Shown: positions 1-7,168, counted from the stretch's first letter. The stretch is DNA of 24,575 nt from an uncultured Demequina sp. (GCA_937925595.1 CALALQ010000223.1:1-24575), one strand, 5' to 3'. Program-made: numbers and translations. Notes: generated by a model not told the origin, from the sequence alone.

Positions 1-1
1 C

Positions 2-226
2 GTGGTGGCGCGGATCGGCTCGCTGGACCGAGTGCTAGAGGTGGTGGAGCTGCTGTCGAAGCGTGTTGGCGCGGAGCCCGCTGCCAGGGCGTACATCGAT
101 CGCACGCCCAAGGAGCTGCCGCGCGACGTGGGTGTTCCCAGGTTCGCGGTGCGTGAGCGCGGTGCTGGGCGGCCCACCAAGCGGGAGCGGCGTCAGATCG
201 ACAGGCTCCGCGGCCGCTCGCGCTAG
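2..226 (+). CDS. Hsp15-type S4-domain RNA-binding protein, C-terminal part (5' end outside window)
   Basis: Only the last 74 codons are visible and the frame is open to the left edge. The first GTG here is probably internal. The sequence shows a KRVGAEPAARAYIDRTP segment followed by a basic tail, RERGAGRPTKRERRQIDRLRGR. This matches the C-terminal region of actinobacterial Hsp15/HslR-like proteins, which follows the S4 RNA-binding domain; the GRPTKRERR(Q/E)xDRLRG tail is characteristic. In E. coli, Hsp15 binds free 50S subunits carrying stalled nascent chains. The same role is plausible here but is inferred. The S4 domain itself lies outside the window. The gene ends TAG at 224-226 and converges on the glycosyltransferase, with the repeat element 265-462 between them. 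Confidence 0.8.
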   Translation: MVARIGSLDRVLEVVELLSKRVGAEPAARAYIDRTPKELPRDVGVPRFAVRERGAGRPTKRERRQIDRLRGRSR

Positions 227-264
227 GACCCGCCCCGGCCGGCCCCAACGCCCCCTCGCAGGGG

Positions 265-462
265 TTTAGGCAGCTCACATGCACCTCGAGGGGAATTGGC
301 CCCTCCGTTTAGGCACGTGAGTGGCACTTCGCTGCGGAGCCGCGGTCGCAGCCCGATCAGGACTCGGGATGCGCTGGGCCACGAGGGGGTCGAGGAGCAG
401 GTGCCAGTCACATGCCTAAGCCGCGGCGCAGCACGCGGTTTAGTAGCAGTGAGCTGCCTAAA
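265..462. repeat. Non-coding element: four copies of a ~20-bp motif, two direct then two inverted
   Basis: Copies are A 265-284 (TTTAGGCAGCTCACATGCAC, +), B 308-327 (TTTAGGCACGTGAGTGGCAC, +), C 401-420 (minus: CTTAGGCATGTGACTGGCAC) and D 443-462 (minus: TTTAGGCAGCTCACTGCTAC). A and D share a perfect 14-bp inverted match (265-278 with 449-462). B and C match at 17 of 20. Spacers are 23 bp (A-B) and 22 bp (C-D). The A-B spacer holds GAGGGG-aattgg-CCCCTC and the C-D spacer CCGCG-gcgcagca-CGCGG. A further hairpin, GCTGCG/CGCAGC, lies at 331-352 between B and C. Nothing here looks coding. The element could be a MITE relic, a protein-binding array or a bidirectional terminator. Confidence 0.7.
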
Positions 463-467
463 CCGCG
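434..467 (-). terminator. Stem-loop at the 3' end of the GT4 gene, probable terminator
   Basis: CGCGGTTTAG (434-443) pairs perfectly with CTAAACCGCG (458-467). The loop itself can form GCAG-tgag-CTGC, giving an almost continuous stem with a two-base bulge. The TAG stop of the minus-strand glycosyltransferase (460-458) lies inside the stem. There is no U-tract, which is common for actinobacterial terminators. The stem overlaps repeat copy D. Confidence 0.5.
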
Positions 468-1627
468 GGGGGAGCGAGGAACTCTCGCAGCAGCGCTCGG
501 TAGCCCGCGCCAACCGCCTCCACCGAGTACGCAGCGGCCCGCACCTTCGCGGCCTCCCCCAATACCCGACGCTTCCCAGCATCAGCGGCCACCTCACCTA
601 TCACGGCGGCCAAGGCTCCCGCGTCGCCGGCCGGGACGAGCACGCCGCTCACCCCGTCCTCAATCGCCTCATTGAGTCCCGGCAGGTCGCTGGCGATCAC
701 AGTCAGTCCGGAGCCCATCGCCTCGAGCATCGCGACGGGCAGCCCGTCCTGGTCCCCAGATGACGCGGGCACCGAAGGGAACACCGCGACATCCGCTGAG
801 GCATATGCCGCATCAAGCTCCTCGCGCCCCAACCGTCCCGCAAACCTGACGCGATCTCCGAGCGGAGCCGCCGCGCTGCGCAGCGCCTCACGAGCGGGCC
901 CGTCGCCCACGATCGTGAGCTCGGCATCCGGCACGTCGCGGAGCGCCGCAAGCAGCACGTCGAAGCCCTTCTTGGGCACGAGCCTCCCCACGGCCAGCAG
1001 TCGCAAGGAGGAACCCCCCGGCGCCGGCTCCACCGTTGAGAATCGCGCGCCCATCGGCATGACGCGCACGTCGCGCCCACCGAGGTCGCGCACCCGCGCC
1101 GCCATGTCGGAGTTCATCACCGTCACCGCACGTGCCGCAGCAACGACCCGCCGCTTGAGCCACCGCCCCAGCCCGCCGCTCAGGGCATAGACATCGCCGC
1201 CAAGCGTGGTCACCACGAGTGGCACCCGCCGCGCGAGCGCGCGCACCGCCATCCCGGCCGGAATGAGCCAATGCGCGTGAATGACGTCGGGGCGCACGGA
1301 ACGCGCGAGCCGCCGCACCGCGAGCCACTGCGACGCGATCAGGAAAGGCACCTGCACCGCCGTCACGGGCCGCGACCGCACGTTCTCGAGAATCGCCCCA
1401 TCAGCAACCGTCTCCCAGCGCCGCGGGAAGTAGCGGTGGCGCACCACGGTGAGCGCGCCGTCGGCCGACACCTCCCGCGCGGGCGCTCCCGGAACGGCGG
1501 GGACAAGCACCGTGACATCGAACTCGCGGGCCAGCTCGCCGCACAGATCCGCGACGAATGCGGGCGTGCCGTCGCCCGGTCGCGCGGGGTACGTCGTGGC
1601 CACGACGAGTGCGCGAGGTCTGGCCAT
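458..1627 (-). CDS. GT4-family glycosyltransferase (GT-B fold)
   Basis: A 389-aa retaining glycosyltransferase, likely transferring a sugar from a nucleotide donor to a lipid or glycan acceptor at the inner face of the membrane. The N-terminal Rossmann domain begins RALVVATTYPARPGDGTPAFV, with HAHWLIPAG at residues 118-125. The C-terminal domain has the GRLVPKKGFDVL donor-site motif (214-225) and DGLPVAMLEAMGSGLTVIASDLPG (294-317), the E-x7-E region with its first Glu position occupied by Asp. The ATG at 1627 is preferred because it begins directly at the Rossmann strand. The open frame runs upstream to 1876, but that would cover the first 218 bases of the divergent epimerase gene. I see no strong ribosome binding site. 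The stop codon lies inside repeat copy D. Acceptor and donor cannot be deduced. Confidence 0.9.
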   Translation of the reverse strand: MARPRALVVATTYPARPGDGTPAFVADLCGELAREFDVTVLVPAVPGAPAREVSADGALTVVRHRYFPRRWETVADGAILENVRSRPVTAVQVPFLIASQWLAVRRLARSVRPDVIHAHWLIPAGMAVRALARRVPLVVTTLGGDVYALSGGLGRWLKRRVVAAARAVTVMNSDMAARVRDLGGRDVRVMPMGARFSTVEPAPGGSSLRLLAVGRLVPKKGFDVLLAALRDVPDAELTIVGDGPAREALRSAAAPLGDRVRFAGRLGREELDAAYASADVAVFPSVPASSGDQDGLPVAMLEAMGSGLTVIASDLPGLNEAIEDGVSGVLVPAGDAGALAAVIGEVAADAGKRRVLGEAAKVRAAAYSVEAVGAGYRALLREFLAPPAV

Positions 1628-1658
1628 AGACTTCAATCCAATGTGAGGAGCGGGGCGA

Positions 1659-2480
1659 GTGAGCACAGTGTATGACGTGGCCGTCGTCGGCTCGGGGGGC
1701 TTCCTTGGCTCCGCGATCACGGCCGCGCTCACCGCCCGCGGCGCGAACGTCGGCGGCTTCACCAAGGACCGCCCCTTCACTGGCGGAGCGAGCGCCGTGG
1801 TGTGGGCCGCCGGCCACGTGACCCCTGTTAACACCGACGCTGGGGACCGGGCGCTCGCGGATCTCGCGGGGCTCATCGAGATCGCCCGACGCTCCGCTCA
1901 CCCCACGCATGTCATCCTCCTGAGTTCGGGGGGTGCGGTGTACGGCCCGCCGGCGACTGCGCCCTTCAGCGAGGAAGACGAGCCAACCCCCGCGAATGAG
2001 TACGGCCGCATCAAGTTCGCCGAGGAGCAGCTGCTCTCCGACTCGGACGTCCCACACACAGTGCTGCGCGTCGCGAATCCCTACGGGCCGGGCCAGACCG
2101 GCGCGACCCAGGGAGTGCTTGGCGCCTGGCTGCGCGCCGTTCGAGATGGTCAGCCCGTCACCCTCTTCGGCGACGGTTCGGCCGTGCGCGACTACGTCTT
2201 CATCGACGACTTCGCGGCGGCCGCGGCCGCGGCAGCAGAGCGGCTTCCTGGCGGCGTCATCAACATCGGCTCGGGCGAGGGCACGAGTCTTGCCGAGCTC
2301 CTCGACATCGTGACGGACGCCGTCGCGCCCATCCCCGTCGAGGTCCGCCGCGAGCCCGCCCGCGGCATCGACGCGCCAGCCGTTTGGCTCGACGTCACCC
2401 GCGCTCGCGAGACGCTCGACTGGACCGCGACCACCCCGCTCGCGGAGGGCATCGCGCGCACGTGGGAGGCGATCAAGTGA
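1659..2480 (+). CDS. NAD-dependent epimerase/dehydratase (extended SDR)
   Basis: A 273-aa sugar-nucleotide epimerase/dehydratase of the UDP-glucose 4-epimerase-like extended SDR group. Visible motifs are the NAD-binding VVGSGGFLGSAI near the N terminus, SSGGAVYG (89-96), the catalytic YGRIK pair Tyr115/Lys119, and RVANPYGPGQ (137-146), which shapes the substrate pocket. At 273 aa it is shorter than classical GalE (about 340 aa). The GTG start at 1659 is supported by GAGGAG at 1645-1650. Only 31 bp separate it from the divergent glycosyltransferase, so their promoters must overlap each other or the coding ends. A TANNNT box (TAGACT, 1627-1632) could serve this gene, but no clear -35 is seen. 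The stop overlaps the next start (GTGA), indicating translational coupling. The substrate is unknown; a role in making a donor for the neighbouring transferases is inference. Confidence 0.9.
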   Translation: MSTVYDVAVVGSGGFLGSAITAALTARGANVGGFTKDRPFTGGASAVVWAAGHVTPVNTDAGDRALADLAGLIEIARRSAHPTHVILLSSGGAVYGPPATAPFSEEDEPTPANEYGRIKFAEEQLLSDSDVPHTVLRVANPYGPGQTGATQGVLGAWLRAVRDGQPVTLFGDGSAVRDYVFIDDFAAAAAAAAERLPGGVINIGSGEGTSLAELLDIVTDAVAPIPVEVRREPARGIDAPAVWLDVTRARETLDWTATTPLAEGIARTWEAIK

Positions 2481-3397
2481 AGAACGCCATCCGCTACGGC
2501 TTCCTCACCATCGCGCTCGCCCTGCTCGCATGGGCCGTCGTCGCGCAATGGGACGAGGTCAGCGCGGCGCTCGCGAACCTGTCTTGGCCGGCGATCCTGG
2601 GCGCGGGCCTCGCCGCAACACTTGCGCTGGGTGTGAACGCGCTGTCGTGGCGGGAGGTCATGGTGGGCGTGGGGCTCAAGGCGACCGTGCCGTCGGCCCT
2701 GCGGGTGTTTCTGCTGAGCCAAGTGGGCAAGTACGTGCCCGGATCCGTCTGGCCAGTGCTCGCGCAGGCCGAGTTTGCGCGCGACCACGGCGTCACCCGC
2801 GCCCGCGCCATGACCGGCTCGATCGTCGCGATGGTTGTCGGCGTGGTCACCTCTGCGCTCGTGGGCCTGGTGGGCATCGCCATCGCAGCGCCCGACGCTG
2901 TGGCCACCTATTGGTGGGTGGTTCCGGTGGTCGCAGCGCTCGTGTGTGTGCTGCTGCCGCCGGTGCTGCGGCGCATCGTGGCGCTTGCTTTCACGGTGAC
3001 GAAGCGCAAGGAACAGCCGGCGGCGATCTGCGGCGGCGCGCTGCTGAGGTCCGCCGCGTGGTCCGTCCTGATGTGGCTGCTGCTTGGTGTGCAGGCGTGG
3101 CTGCTGCTTCGCGAGATCGTCTCTCACAGCACCATCAGCTACGTGCTTGCGACGGGGGCGTTCGCACTCGCGTGGCTCGTGGGGTTCCTCGTTGTCATCG
3201 CGCCTGCGGGTGCGGGGGCGCGCGAGGCCGCGCTGCTCCTGCTGCTTGGCTCTGTTGCGACGCGACCGGAGGCGCTGTCCTTGGCGCTGGTGAGCCGCTT
3301 CGTGATGACGGTCGCCGACGTCATCGGCCTCGCCGTGGGGATCGCTATTGGACGCGGTCGACCGGCGAGTGAGCCGGACCGTACTGCTGAGTCTTGA
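2477..3397 (+). CDS. Flippase-like integral membrane protein (UPF0104 / LPG-synthase TM domain family)
   Basis: A 306-aa polytopic membrane protein. The signature region SQVGKYVPGSVWPVLAQAEF (81-100), followed by ARDHGVTRARA, is typical of the UPF0104/AglD-like family, related to the membrane half of lysylphosphatidylglycerol synthase. Members often accompany envelope glycosyltransferases and are thought to handle or flip lipid-linked substrates, though few have been tested. Roughly eight hydrophobic helices can be seen. The GTG start overlaps the epimerase TGA (GTGA) and is preceded by GGGAGG at 2463-2468. The open frame extends upstream, but only within the epimerase gene. The 3' end overlaps the convergent GT2 gene by 53 bp. 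The C-terminal tail is short and polar. Function beyond family assignment is inferred from context. Confidence 0.85.
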   Translation: MKNAIRYGFLTIALALLAWAVVAQWDEVSAALANLSWPAILGAGLAATLALGVNALSWREVMVGVGLKATVPSALRVFLLSQVGKYVPGSVWPVLAQAEFARDHGVTRARAMTGSIVAMVVGVVTSALVGLVGIAIAAPDAVATYWWVVPVVAALVCVLLPPVLRRIVALAFTVTKRKEQPAAICGGALLRSAAWSVLMWLLLGVQAWLLLREIVSHSTISYVLATGAFALAWLVGFLVVIAPAGAGAREAALLLLLGSVATRPEALSLALVSRFVMTVADVIGLAVGIAIGRGRPASEPDRTAES

Positions 3398-4313
3398 GCC
3401 GCTCGAGCTGATCCTCGGCAAGGATGCGGTTGGTCTTCAGCAGGTCGCTCAGCACGCCAAGCGCGATCGCCAAGAGCGCACCGGATATGAGCGCGCCGCC
3501 CAAGATCAGCGACTGGATGTGGTTGCCGTCATTGCCAAGCATCCTCAAGATGAGGAAGCGCACGAACGGAATCAGCCCCAGCACGCCGAACAAGATCGCG
3601 AGCGAGCGGAACACCGACCACGGCTTGAACATGATGTACGAGCGCAGGATCGCCTGGCCGGACTTCATCATGTGCTCGAACACGTTGGAGAACAGGCGGG
3701 ACTCTCGCGTCTTGGGGTTCGTCGTGATCGGCACCGACGTGATCGCAAGGCGCTTATTGCCCGCCTGGATGATCGTCTCCATGCAGTACGAGAACTGGGT
3801 GACGACGTTGAGGCGATACAGCGAATACCGGCTGTAGGCGCGGAAGCCGCTCGCAGCGTCGGGCAATTGGGTTCCCGCCGCCCTGTTGACCACCCAGCTG
3901 CCAAAGCGCTGCATCGCCTTCTTGAAGGGTGAGAAATGCGCGATGGACTGGGTCTGGCGGTCGCCGATGACGATGTCTGCGCGGCCGTCGAGAATGGGCG
4001 CGACGAGGTCCCCGATGCGCTCCTGCGGGTACTGGTTGTCGCCATCGGTGTTGACGACGATGTCCGCGCCGTGGGCGAGGGCGTACTCGATGCCGTCGGC
4101 GAAGGAGCGGGCCAGTCCCATGGTGCGCGTGTGCTTCACGATGTGCGTCACGCCGTACTCGCGAGCGACCTCAGCGGTGCGATCCGTGGAGCCGTCGTCG
4201 ATGATCACGACGTCGATCTCGTCAATGCCATCAATGTGCTTGGGGATGGACTCCAAGACGAGGGGCAGAGTGGCCTCCTCGTTCAGGCACGGGATCTGGA
4301 CCACAAGTTTCAC
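3345..4313 (-). CDS. GT2-family membrane glycosyltransferase (DPM/ArnC-like)
   Basis: A 322-aa GT-A-fold transferase. It begins VKLVVQIPCLNEEATLPLVL, followed by VVIIDDGSTDRTAEVA (35-50) and the metal-binding DGD in VNTDGDNQYP (90-92). Two C-terminal transmembrane helices lie at about 236-258 and 267-290. This layout matches polyprenyl-phosphate sugar transferases such as dolichol-phosphate mannose synthase and ArnC, which load a sugar onto a lipid carrier at the cytoplasmic face. The start is GTG at 4313, where the family's first beta strand begins. The open frame continues to 4553, but that part is not family-like and overlaps the nucleotidase gene. A TACCCT box ends six bases before this GTG, suggesting leaderless translation. 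The gene is convergent with the flippase-like gene and overlaps it by 53 bp. The sugar and carrier are unknown. Confidence 0.9.
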   Translation of the reverse strand: MKLVVQIPCLNEEATLPLVLESIPKHIDGIDEIDVVIIDDGSTDRTAEVAREYGVTHIVKHTRTMGLARSFADGIEYALAHGADIVVNTDGDNQYPQERIGDLVAPILDGRADIVIGDRQTQSIAHFSPFKKAMQRFGSWVVNRAAGTQLPDAASGFRAYSRYSLYRLNVVTQFSYCMETIIQAGNKRLAITSVPITTNPKTRESRLFSNVFEHMMKSGQAILRSYIMFKPWSVFRSLAILFGVLGLIPFVRFLILRMLGNDGNHIQSLILGGALISGALLAIALGVLSDLLKTNRILAEDQLERLKTQQYGPAHSPVDRVQ

Positions 4314-4319
4314 GTGCCC

Positions 4320-4325
4320 AGGGTA
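4320..4325 (-). promoter_or_regulatory. Candidate -10 box for a leaderless GT2 transcript
   Basis: On the minus strand, TACCCT fits the actinobacterial TANNNT -10 pattern and is followed by exactly six bases and then GTG. Transcription would begin at or next to the start codon. No clear -35 is visible. The same TACCCT-N6-start layout precedes the minus-strand gene starting at 7660. Confidence 0.4.
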
Positions 4326-4374
4326 ATGCGCAGGTGCTGGCGACTCTCGATGTGCATCTCGGCGGCGTGGCAGG

Positions 4375-4380
4375 TAGCGT
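4375..4380 (+). promoter_or_regulatory. Candidate -10 box for the 5'-nucleotidase gene
   Basis: TAGCGT fits TANNNT. It would give a leader of about 30 nt before the GTG at 4416, with AAAGG at 4403-4407 as ribosome binding site. No convincing -35 hexamer is present upstream. Confidence 0.3.
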
Positions 4381-4415
4381 GAAAAAACCGCATACCACCA
4401 CGAAAGGTGAAAATC

Positions 4416-6797
4416 GTGACAAAAACCGCAAGTTGGCGGGAGGGTGCCATAGCAGTCGCCGCCGTCACCGCGTTGTGTGCCGCTATCGCCACCCCCGCTA
4501 GCGCAGCAGACGACGACTCCATCATCCAGGTTCTTGGCATCAACGACTTCCACGGTCGCCTGCTGCCAGACGCGACGAGCGGCGGCGCAGGCGGCGCTTC
4601 ACTCGTCACAGCCATCGACGCGCTCGAGGCCGAGTACCCCAACACGGTCTTCGCGGCAGCGGGCGACCTCATCGGCGCCTCGACGTTTGAAAGCTTCATC
4701 GCCCAGGACAAGCCGACCATCGACGTCCTCAACGAGGCGGGCCTCGACGTGTCCTCCGTGGGCAATCACGAGTTCGACAAGGGCTACGCGGATCTCGTTG
4801 ATCGCGTGATGGCTCCGTATGACTCGACGACCAACCCCTACGGCGGTGCCGCGTGGCAATACCTGGGCGCGAACGTTCGCCTTGGCGCTGACCCCGCCCT
4901 CCCCGAAACCTGGACCGAGACGTTCGGCGACGTGACCGTGGGCTTCATCGGCGTCGTCACCGACGAGACGCCGAGCCTCGTGACCCCGGCCGGCATTGAG
5001 GGTCTGACCTTCGAGAAGGAGTACGTGGCCACCAACAGGGAGGCAGCGGAGCTCAAGGAGGCTGGCGCTGACATCGTCATCGCGCTCATCCATGAAGGCG
5101 CACCCACCACCGCGTATGCGGACGCGGTGAACCCGGCCAACGACTTTGGCGAGTTCGTCACCAACCTGTCTCCGGATGTCGATGCGGTGATCTCCGGACA
5201 CACCCACCTCGCGTACGACCACTCCGTGCCCGTTCCCGAGTGGGCGGGACGCGCGGTGACCGAGCGTCCCGTCGTCTCTGCAGGCCAGTACGGCGCGTTC
5301 CTCAACCAGCTGCTGTTCACCGTCGATGCCGACGGCACCGTGACTGGCGTCGAGACGACCCTCATCGACCTCGACGAGAGTGTGGACGGCTCGCTCGTGT
5401 ACCCGTCGGACCCCGAGGCCCAGGCGATCATCGACGCGGCCAAGGCCGAGGCCGATGTGCTTGGCGCCCAGGTGCTCGGCACTATCGACGGCCCGCTGTA
5501 CAGGGCGCGACTTGAAGGCGACGTCCCAGGCTCTAACCGCGGAGGCGAGTCCACGCTCGGCAACGCGGTCGCGGAGATCCAGCGATGGGCCACCGGCGCA
5601 GATGTGGCGTTCATGAACCCCGGCGGTCTTCGCGAGGACCTGTTGGGACTCGCTGGAGGCACAGGCACTTACCCGTCTGACGTCACGTACAAGCAGGCGG
5701 CGCTGGTTCAGCCCTTCGCCAACACGCTCGTGACGATGAATCTCACGGGAGCGCAGATCAAGACGGTGCTCGAGCAGCAGTGGCAGCCAGCCGGCGCGTC
5801 GCGACCCTTCCTGCGCCTAGGCGTCTCCAACGGATTCACTTACATCTACGATCCCGAGACGCAGAAGGTGCTCGACATCCGTCTCAATGGCGCATCGATC
5901 TCCGACACGACTGTCGTCAAGGTGGTCGTCAACTCGTTCCTGTCCACCGGCGGTGACAACTTCACCGGCTTCCTCGCGGGCACCAACGTGGCCGACTCCG
6001 GGCGCATCGACCTGCAGGCACAGGTCGACTACCTCGCGGAGAACGGCACACTCGAGGTTCCCACGGAGCAGCGCGCGGTGGGAGTCACGGGCCTCGACGC
6101 GGCGGACTTCACCGTGGGCAAGACCGTGACCTTGGGTCTGACCTCGCTGATGATGAGCGGGGCAACCGACCCCGTCGACACCAAGGTCTCGGTGAAGCTC
6201 GAGAACAAGAAGCTCGGCGACTTCTCGGTGACCAACGTGCTGCCCACCACGCCCTTCGATGAGGCGGGCACAGCGTCGGTCACTTTCAAGGTGCCCAAGG
6301 TGAAGGCGGGAGACTACGACCTCGTGATCACGGGCAAGACCACCGGCACGGTCGTCACGATCCCGGTGACCGTCAAGGATGAGGTGCTGCCGCAGTGCAA
6401 GGTCGACTACAAGGTCAAGAAGGACCACAAGCACTGGCACGCGGGTCACTGGCACGAGGGCAAGTGGCACAAGGGCCACTGGCACCACGGCCCCAAGCAC
6501 CACCACAAGGGCCACAAGCACATGCACGGTGACACGTTCACCGCAACGGTGACCGTGAAGAACCTGGGTGCGAAGCTCAAGGGCTGGACGCTCGAGTGGG
6601 ACTTCGCGGGCAAGGAGAAGGTGAAGAAGGCGACCGCTGGAGTGAAGCTGGTGCAGAGCGGCAAGTCCGTGACCGTGACCTCCAAGGCCACCCTCAACGC
6701 AGGAAAGAGCACGAAGTTCGACCTCACCGGCACCGGCAAGCCCGGCAAGGTGACCGAGTTCGAGCTCAACGGAGTGGCCTGCCAAGTAGGCAAGTGA
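4416..6797 (+). CDS. Secreted bifunctional metallophosphatase/5'-nucleotidase with His-rich CBM2-like C-terminal domain
   Basis: A 793-aa secreted UshA/YfkN-type nucleotidase that should release phosphate from extracellular nucleotides. The Sec signal peptide is positive (KTASWRE), then hydrophobic, ending TPASA|A at residue 30/31. Metal-ligand motifs are INDFHGR (D44, H46), GD (D84), GNHEF (N117, H118) and SGHTH near residue 261. The 5_nucleotid_C domain follows to about residue 550, then an Ig-like linker. The last ~130 residues, between C661 and C789, read like a CBM2 carbohydrate-binding fold (TVTVKNLG, GWTLEWDF, SGKSVTV, ELNGVAC). Residues 671-704 are an inserted loop with 15 His among 34 residues. 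There is no LPXTG signal, so the protein is probably released or wall-bound through the CBM-like domain. GTG 4416 is preferred over GTG 4407 because AAAGG (4403-4407) is then well spaced. Confidence 0.9.
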   Translation: MTKTASWREGAIAVAAVTALCAAIATPASAADDDSIIQVLGINDFHGRLLPDATSGGAGGASLVTAIDALEAEYPNTVFAAAGDLIGASTFESFIAQDKPTIDVLNEAGLDVSSVGNHEFDKGYADLVDRVMAPYDSTTNPYGGAAWQYLGANVRLGADPALPETWTETFGDVTVGFIGVVTDETPSLVTPAGIEGLTFEKEYVATNREAAELKEAGADIVIALIHEGAPTTAYADAVNPANDFGEFVTNLSPDVDAVISGHTHLAYDHSVPVPEWAGRAVTERPVVSAGQYGAFLNQLLFTVDADGTVTGVETTLIDLDESVDGSLVYPSDPEAQAIIDAAKAEADVLGAQVLGTIDGPLYRARLEGDVPGSNRGGESTLGNAVAEIQRWATGADVAFMNPGGLREDLLGLAGGTGTYPSDVTYKQAALVQPFANTLVTMNLTGAQIKTVLEQQWQPAGASRPFLRLGVSNGFTYIYDPETQKVLDIRLNGASISDTTVVKVVVNSFLSTGGDNFTGFLAGTNVADSGRIDLQAQVDYLAENGTLEVPTEQRAVGVTGLDAADFTVGKTVTLGLTSLMMSGATDPVDTKVSVKLENKKLGDFSVTNVLPTTPFDEAGTASVTFKVPKVKAGDYDLVITGKTTGTVVTIPVTVKDEVLPQCKVDYKVKKDHKHWHAGHWHEGKWHKGHWHHGPKHHHKGHKHMHGDTFTATVTVKNLGAKLKGWTLEWDFAGKEKVKKATAGVKLVQSGKSVTVTSKATLNAGKSTKFDLTGTGKPGKVTEFELNGVACQVGK

Positions 6798-6803
6798 CCC
6801 ACT

Positions 6804-6838
6804 AGGGCAGGGCGCCCGGCCGTCGGGCGCCCTGCTCT
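6804..6838 (+). terminator. Strong stem-loop terminator after the nucleotidase gene
   Basis: GCAGGGCGCCCG (6807-6818) pairs perfectly with CGGGCGCCCTGC (6824-6835) around the loop GCCGT. A6804-T6838, G6805-C6837 and a G-U pair extend the stem. It starts seven bases after the TGA. There is no long U-tract, but the stem is very stable. Confidence 0.85.
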
Positions 6839-6908
6839 GTGCCCGACGCTGTGGTCGCGCGGGCTGCGGGCTGCCCGGTTGCCTGCTCGGCCCGCCCCGG
6901 ACTCGCGA

Positions 6909-7140
6909 GAGCGCCGTAATGGGACATGAGGTCCGGGAATCGGAGATTCCGGGTCCCTAATGGGACATGAGGTCCACGAGCGGGGGCGAGTGCGGGGCGG
7001 AGGCGTCTCGCGACCGCCAGACCGCTGAGCCGAACTGGACACCCGTGCGCAACGCGCGGGCGCGGCGTGCAGCGGACCTCATGTCCCATTACGAGACAAG
7101 AATCTGCGAAAGCCGGACCTCATGTCCCATTGAGGCGCTC
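6909..7140. repeat. Non-coding MITE-like element with two direct and two inverted copies of an 18-bp motif
   Basis: The motif TAATGGGACATGAGGTCC occurs at 6917-6934 and 6958-6975 on the plus strand. It recurs on the minus strand at 7091-7074 (identical) and from 7131 back to 7115 (17 bp identical). The step between copies is exactly 41 bp on both sides, with 23-bp spacers. The outer inverted repeats extend to 26 bp (6909-6934 against 7115-7140, 24 of 26 matching). The left spacer forms GGAATC-GGA-GATTCC. The right spacer, read on the minus strand, matches it at 13 of 23 positions, including GAATCT. The middle (6976-7073) has no visible gene. Two binding-site-like repeats at each end resemble transposon ends, so an internally deleted or non-autonomous element is the leading explanation. 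A structured RNA or double terminator is the alternative. Confidence 0.7.
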
Positions 7141-7168
7141 AGGGGTGAGGTGGTCGAGGGTGAGGCGC

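Noticed and set aside
1628..1876. Extended N terminus of the GT4 glycosyltransferase starting at 1876
   Set aside because: The extra 83 residues have no family similarity by eye and cover the first 218 bases of the well-supported epimerase gene on the other strand.
2192..3421. Long minus-strand open frame opposite the epimerase and flippase-like genes
   Set aside because: Low-complexity, Arg/His/Gln-rich translation with no recognisable family; it is the usual antisense frame of GC-rich coding DNA.
4407..4415. Start of the nucleotidase at GTG 4407
   Set aside because: Its ribosome binding site would coincide with the start itself; GTG 4416 has AAAGG at proper spacing and gives a normal signal peptide.
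4314..4553. Extended N terminus of the GT2 glycosyltransferase starting at 4553
   Set aside because: The added residues are not GT2-like and overlap the signal-peptide region of the nucleotidase; GTG 4313 begins exactly at the first family strand.
6909..7140. CRISPR-like array from the repeated 18-bp motif
   Set aside because: Only two copies face each way, the second pair is inverted, spacers are 23 bp and partly similar to each other, and no cas gene is present.
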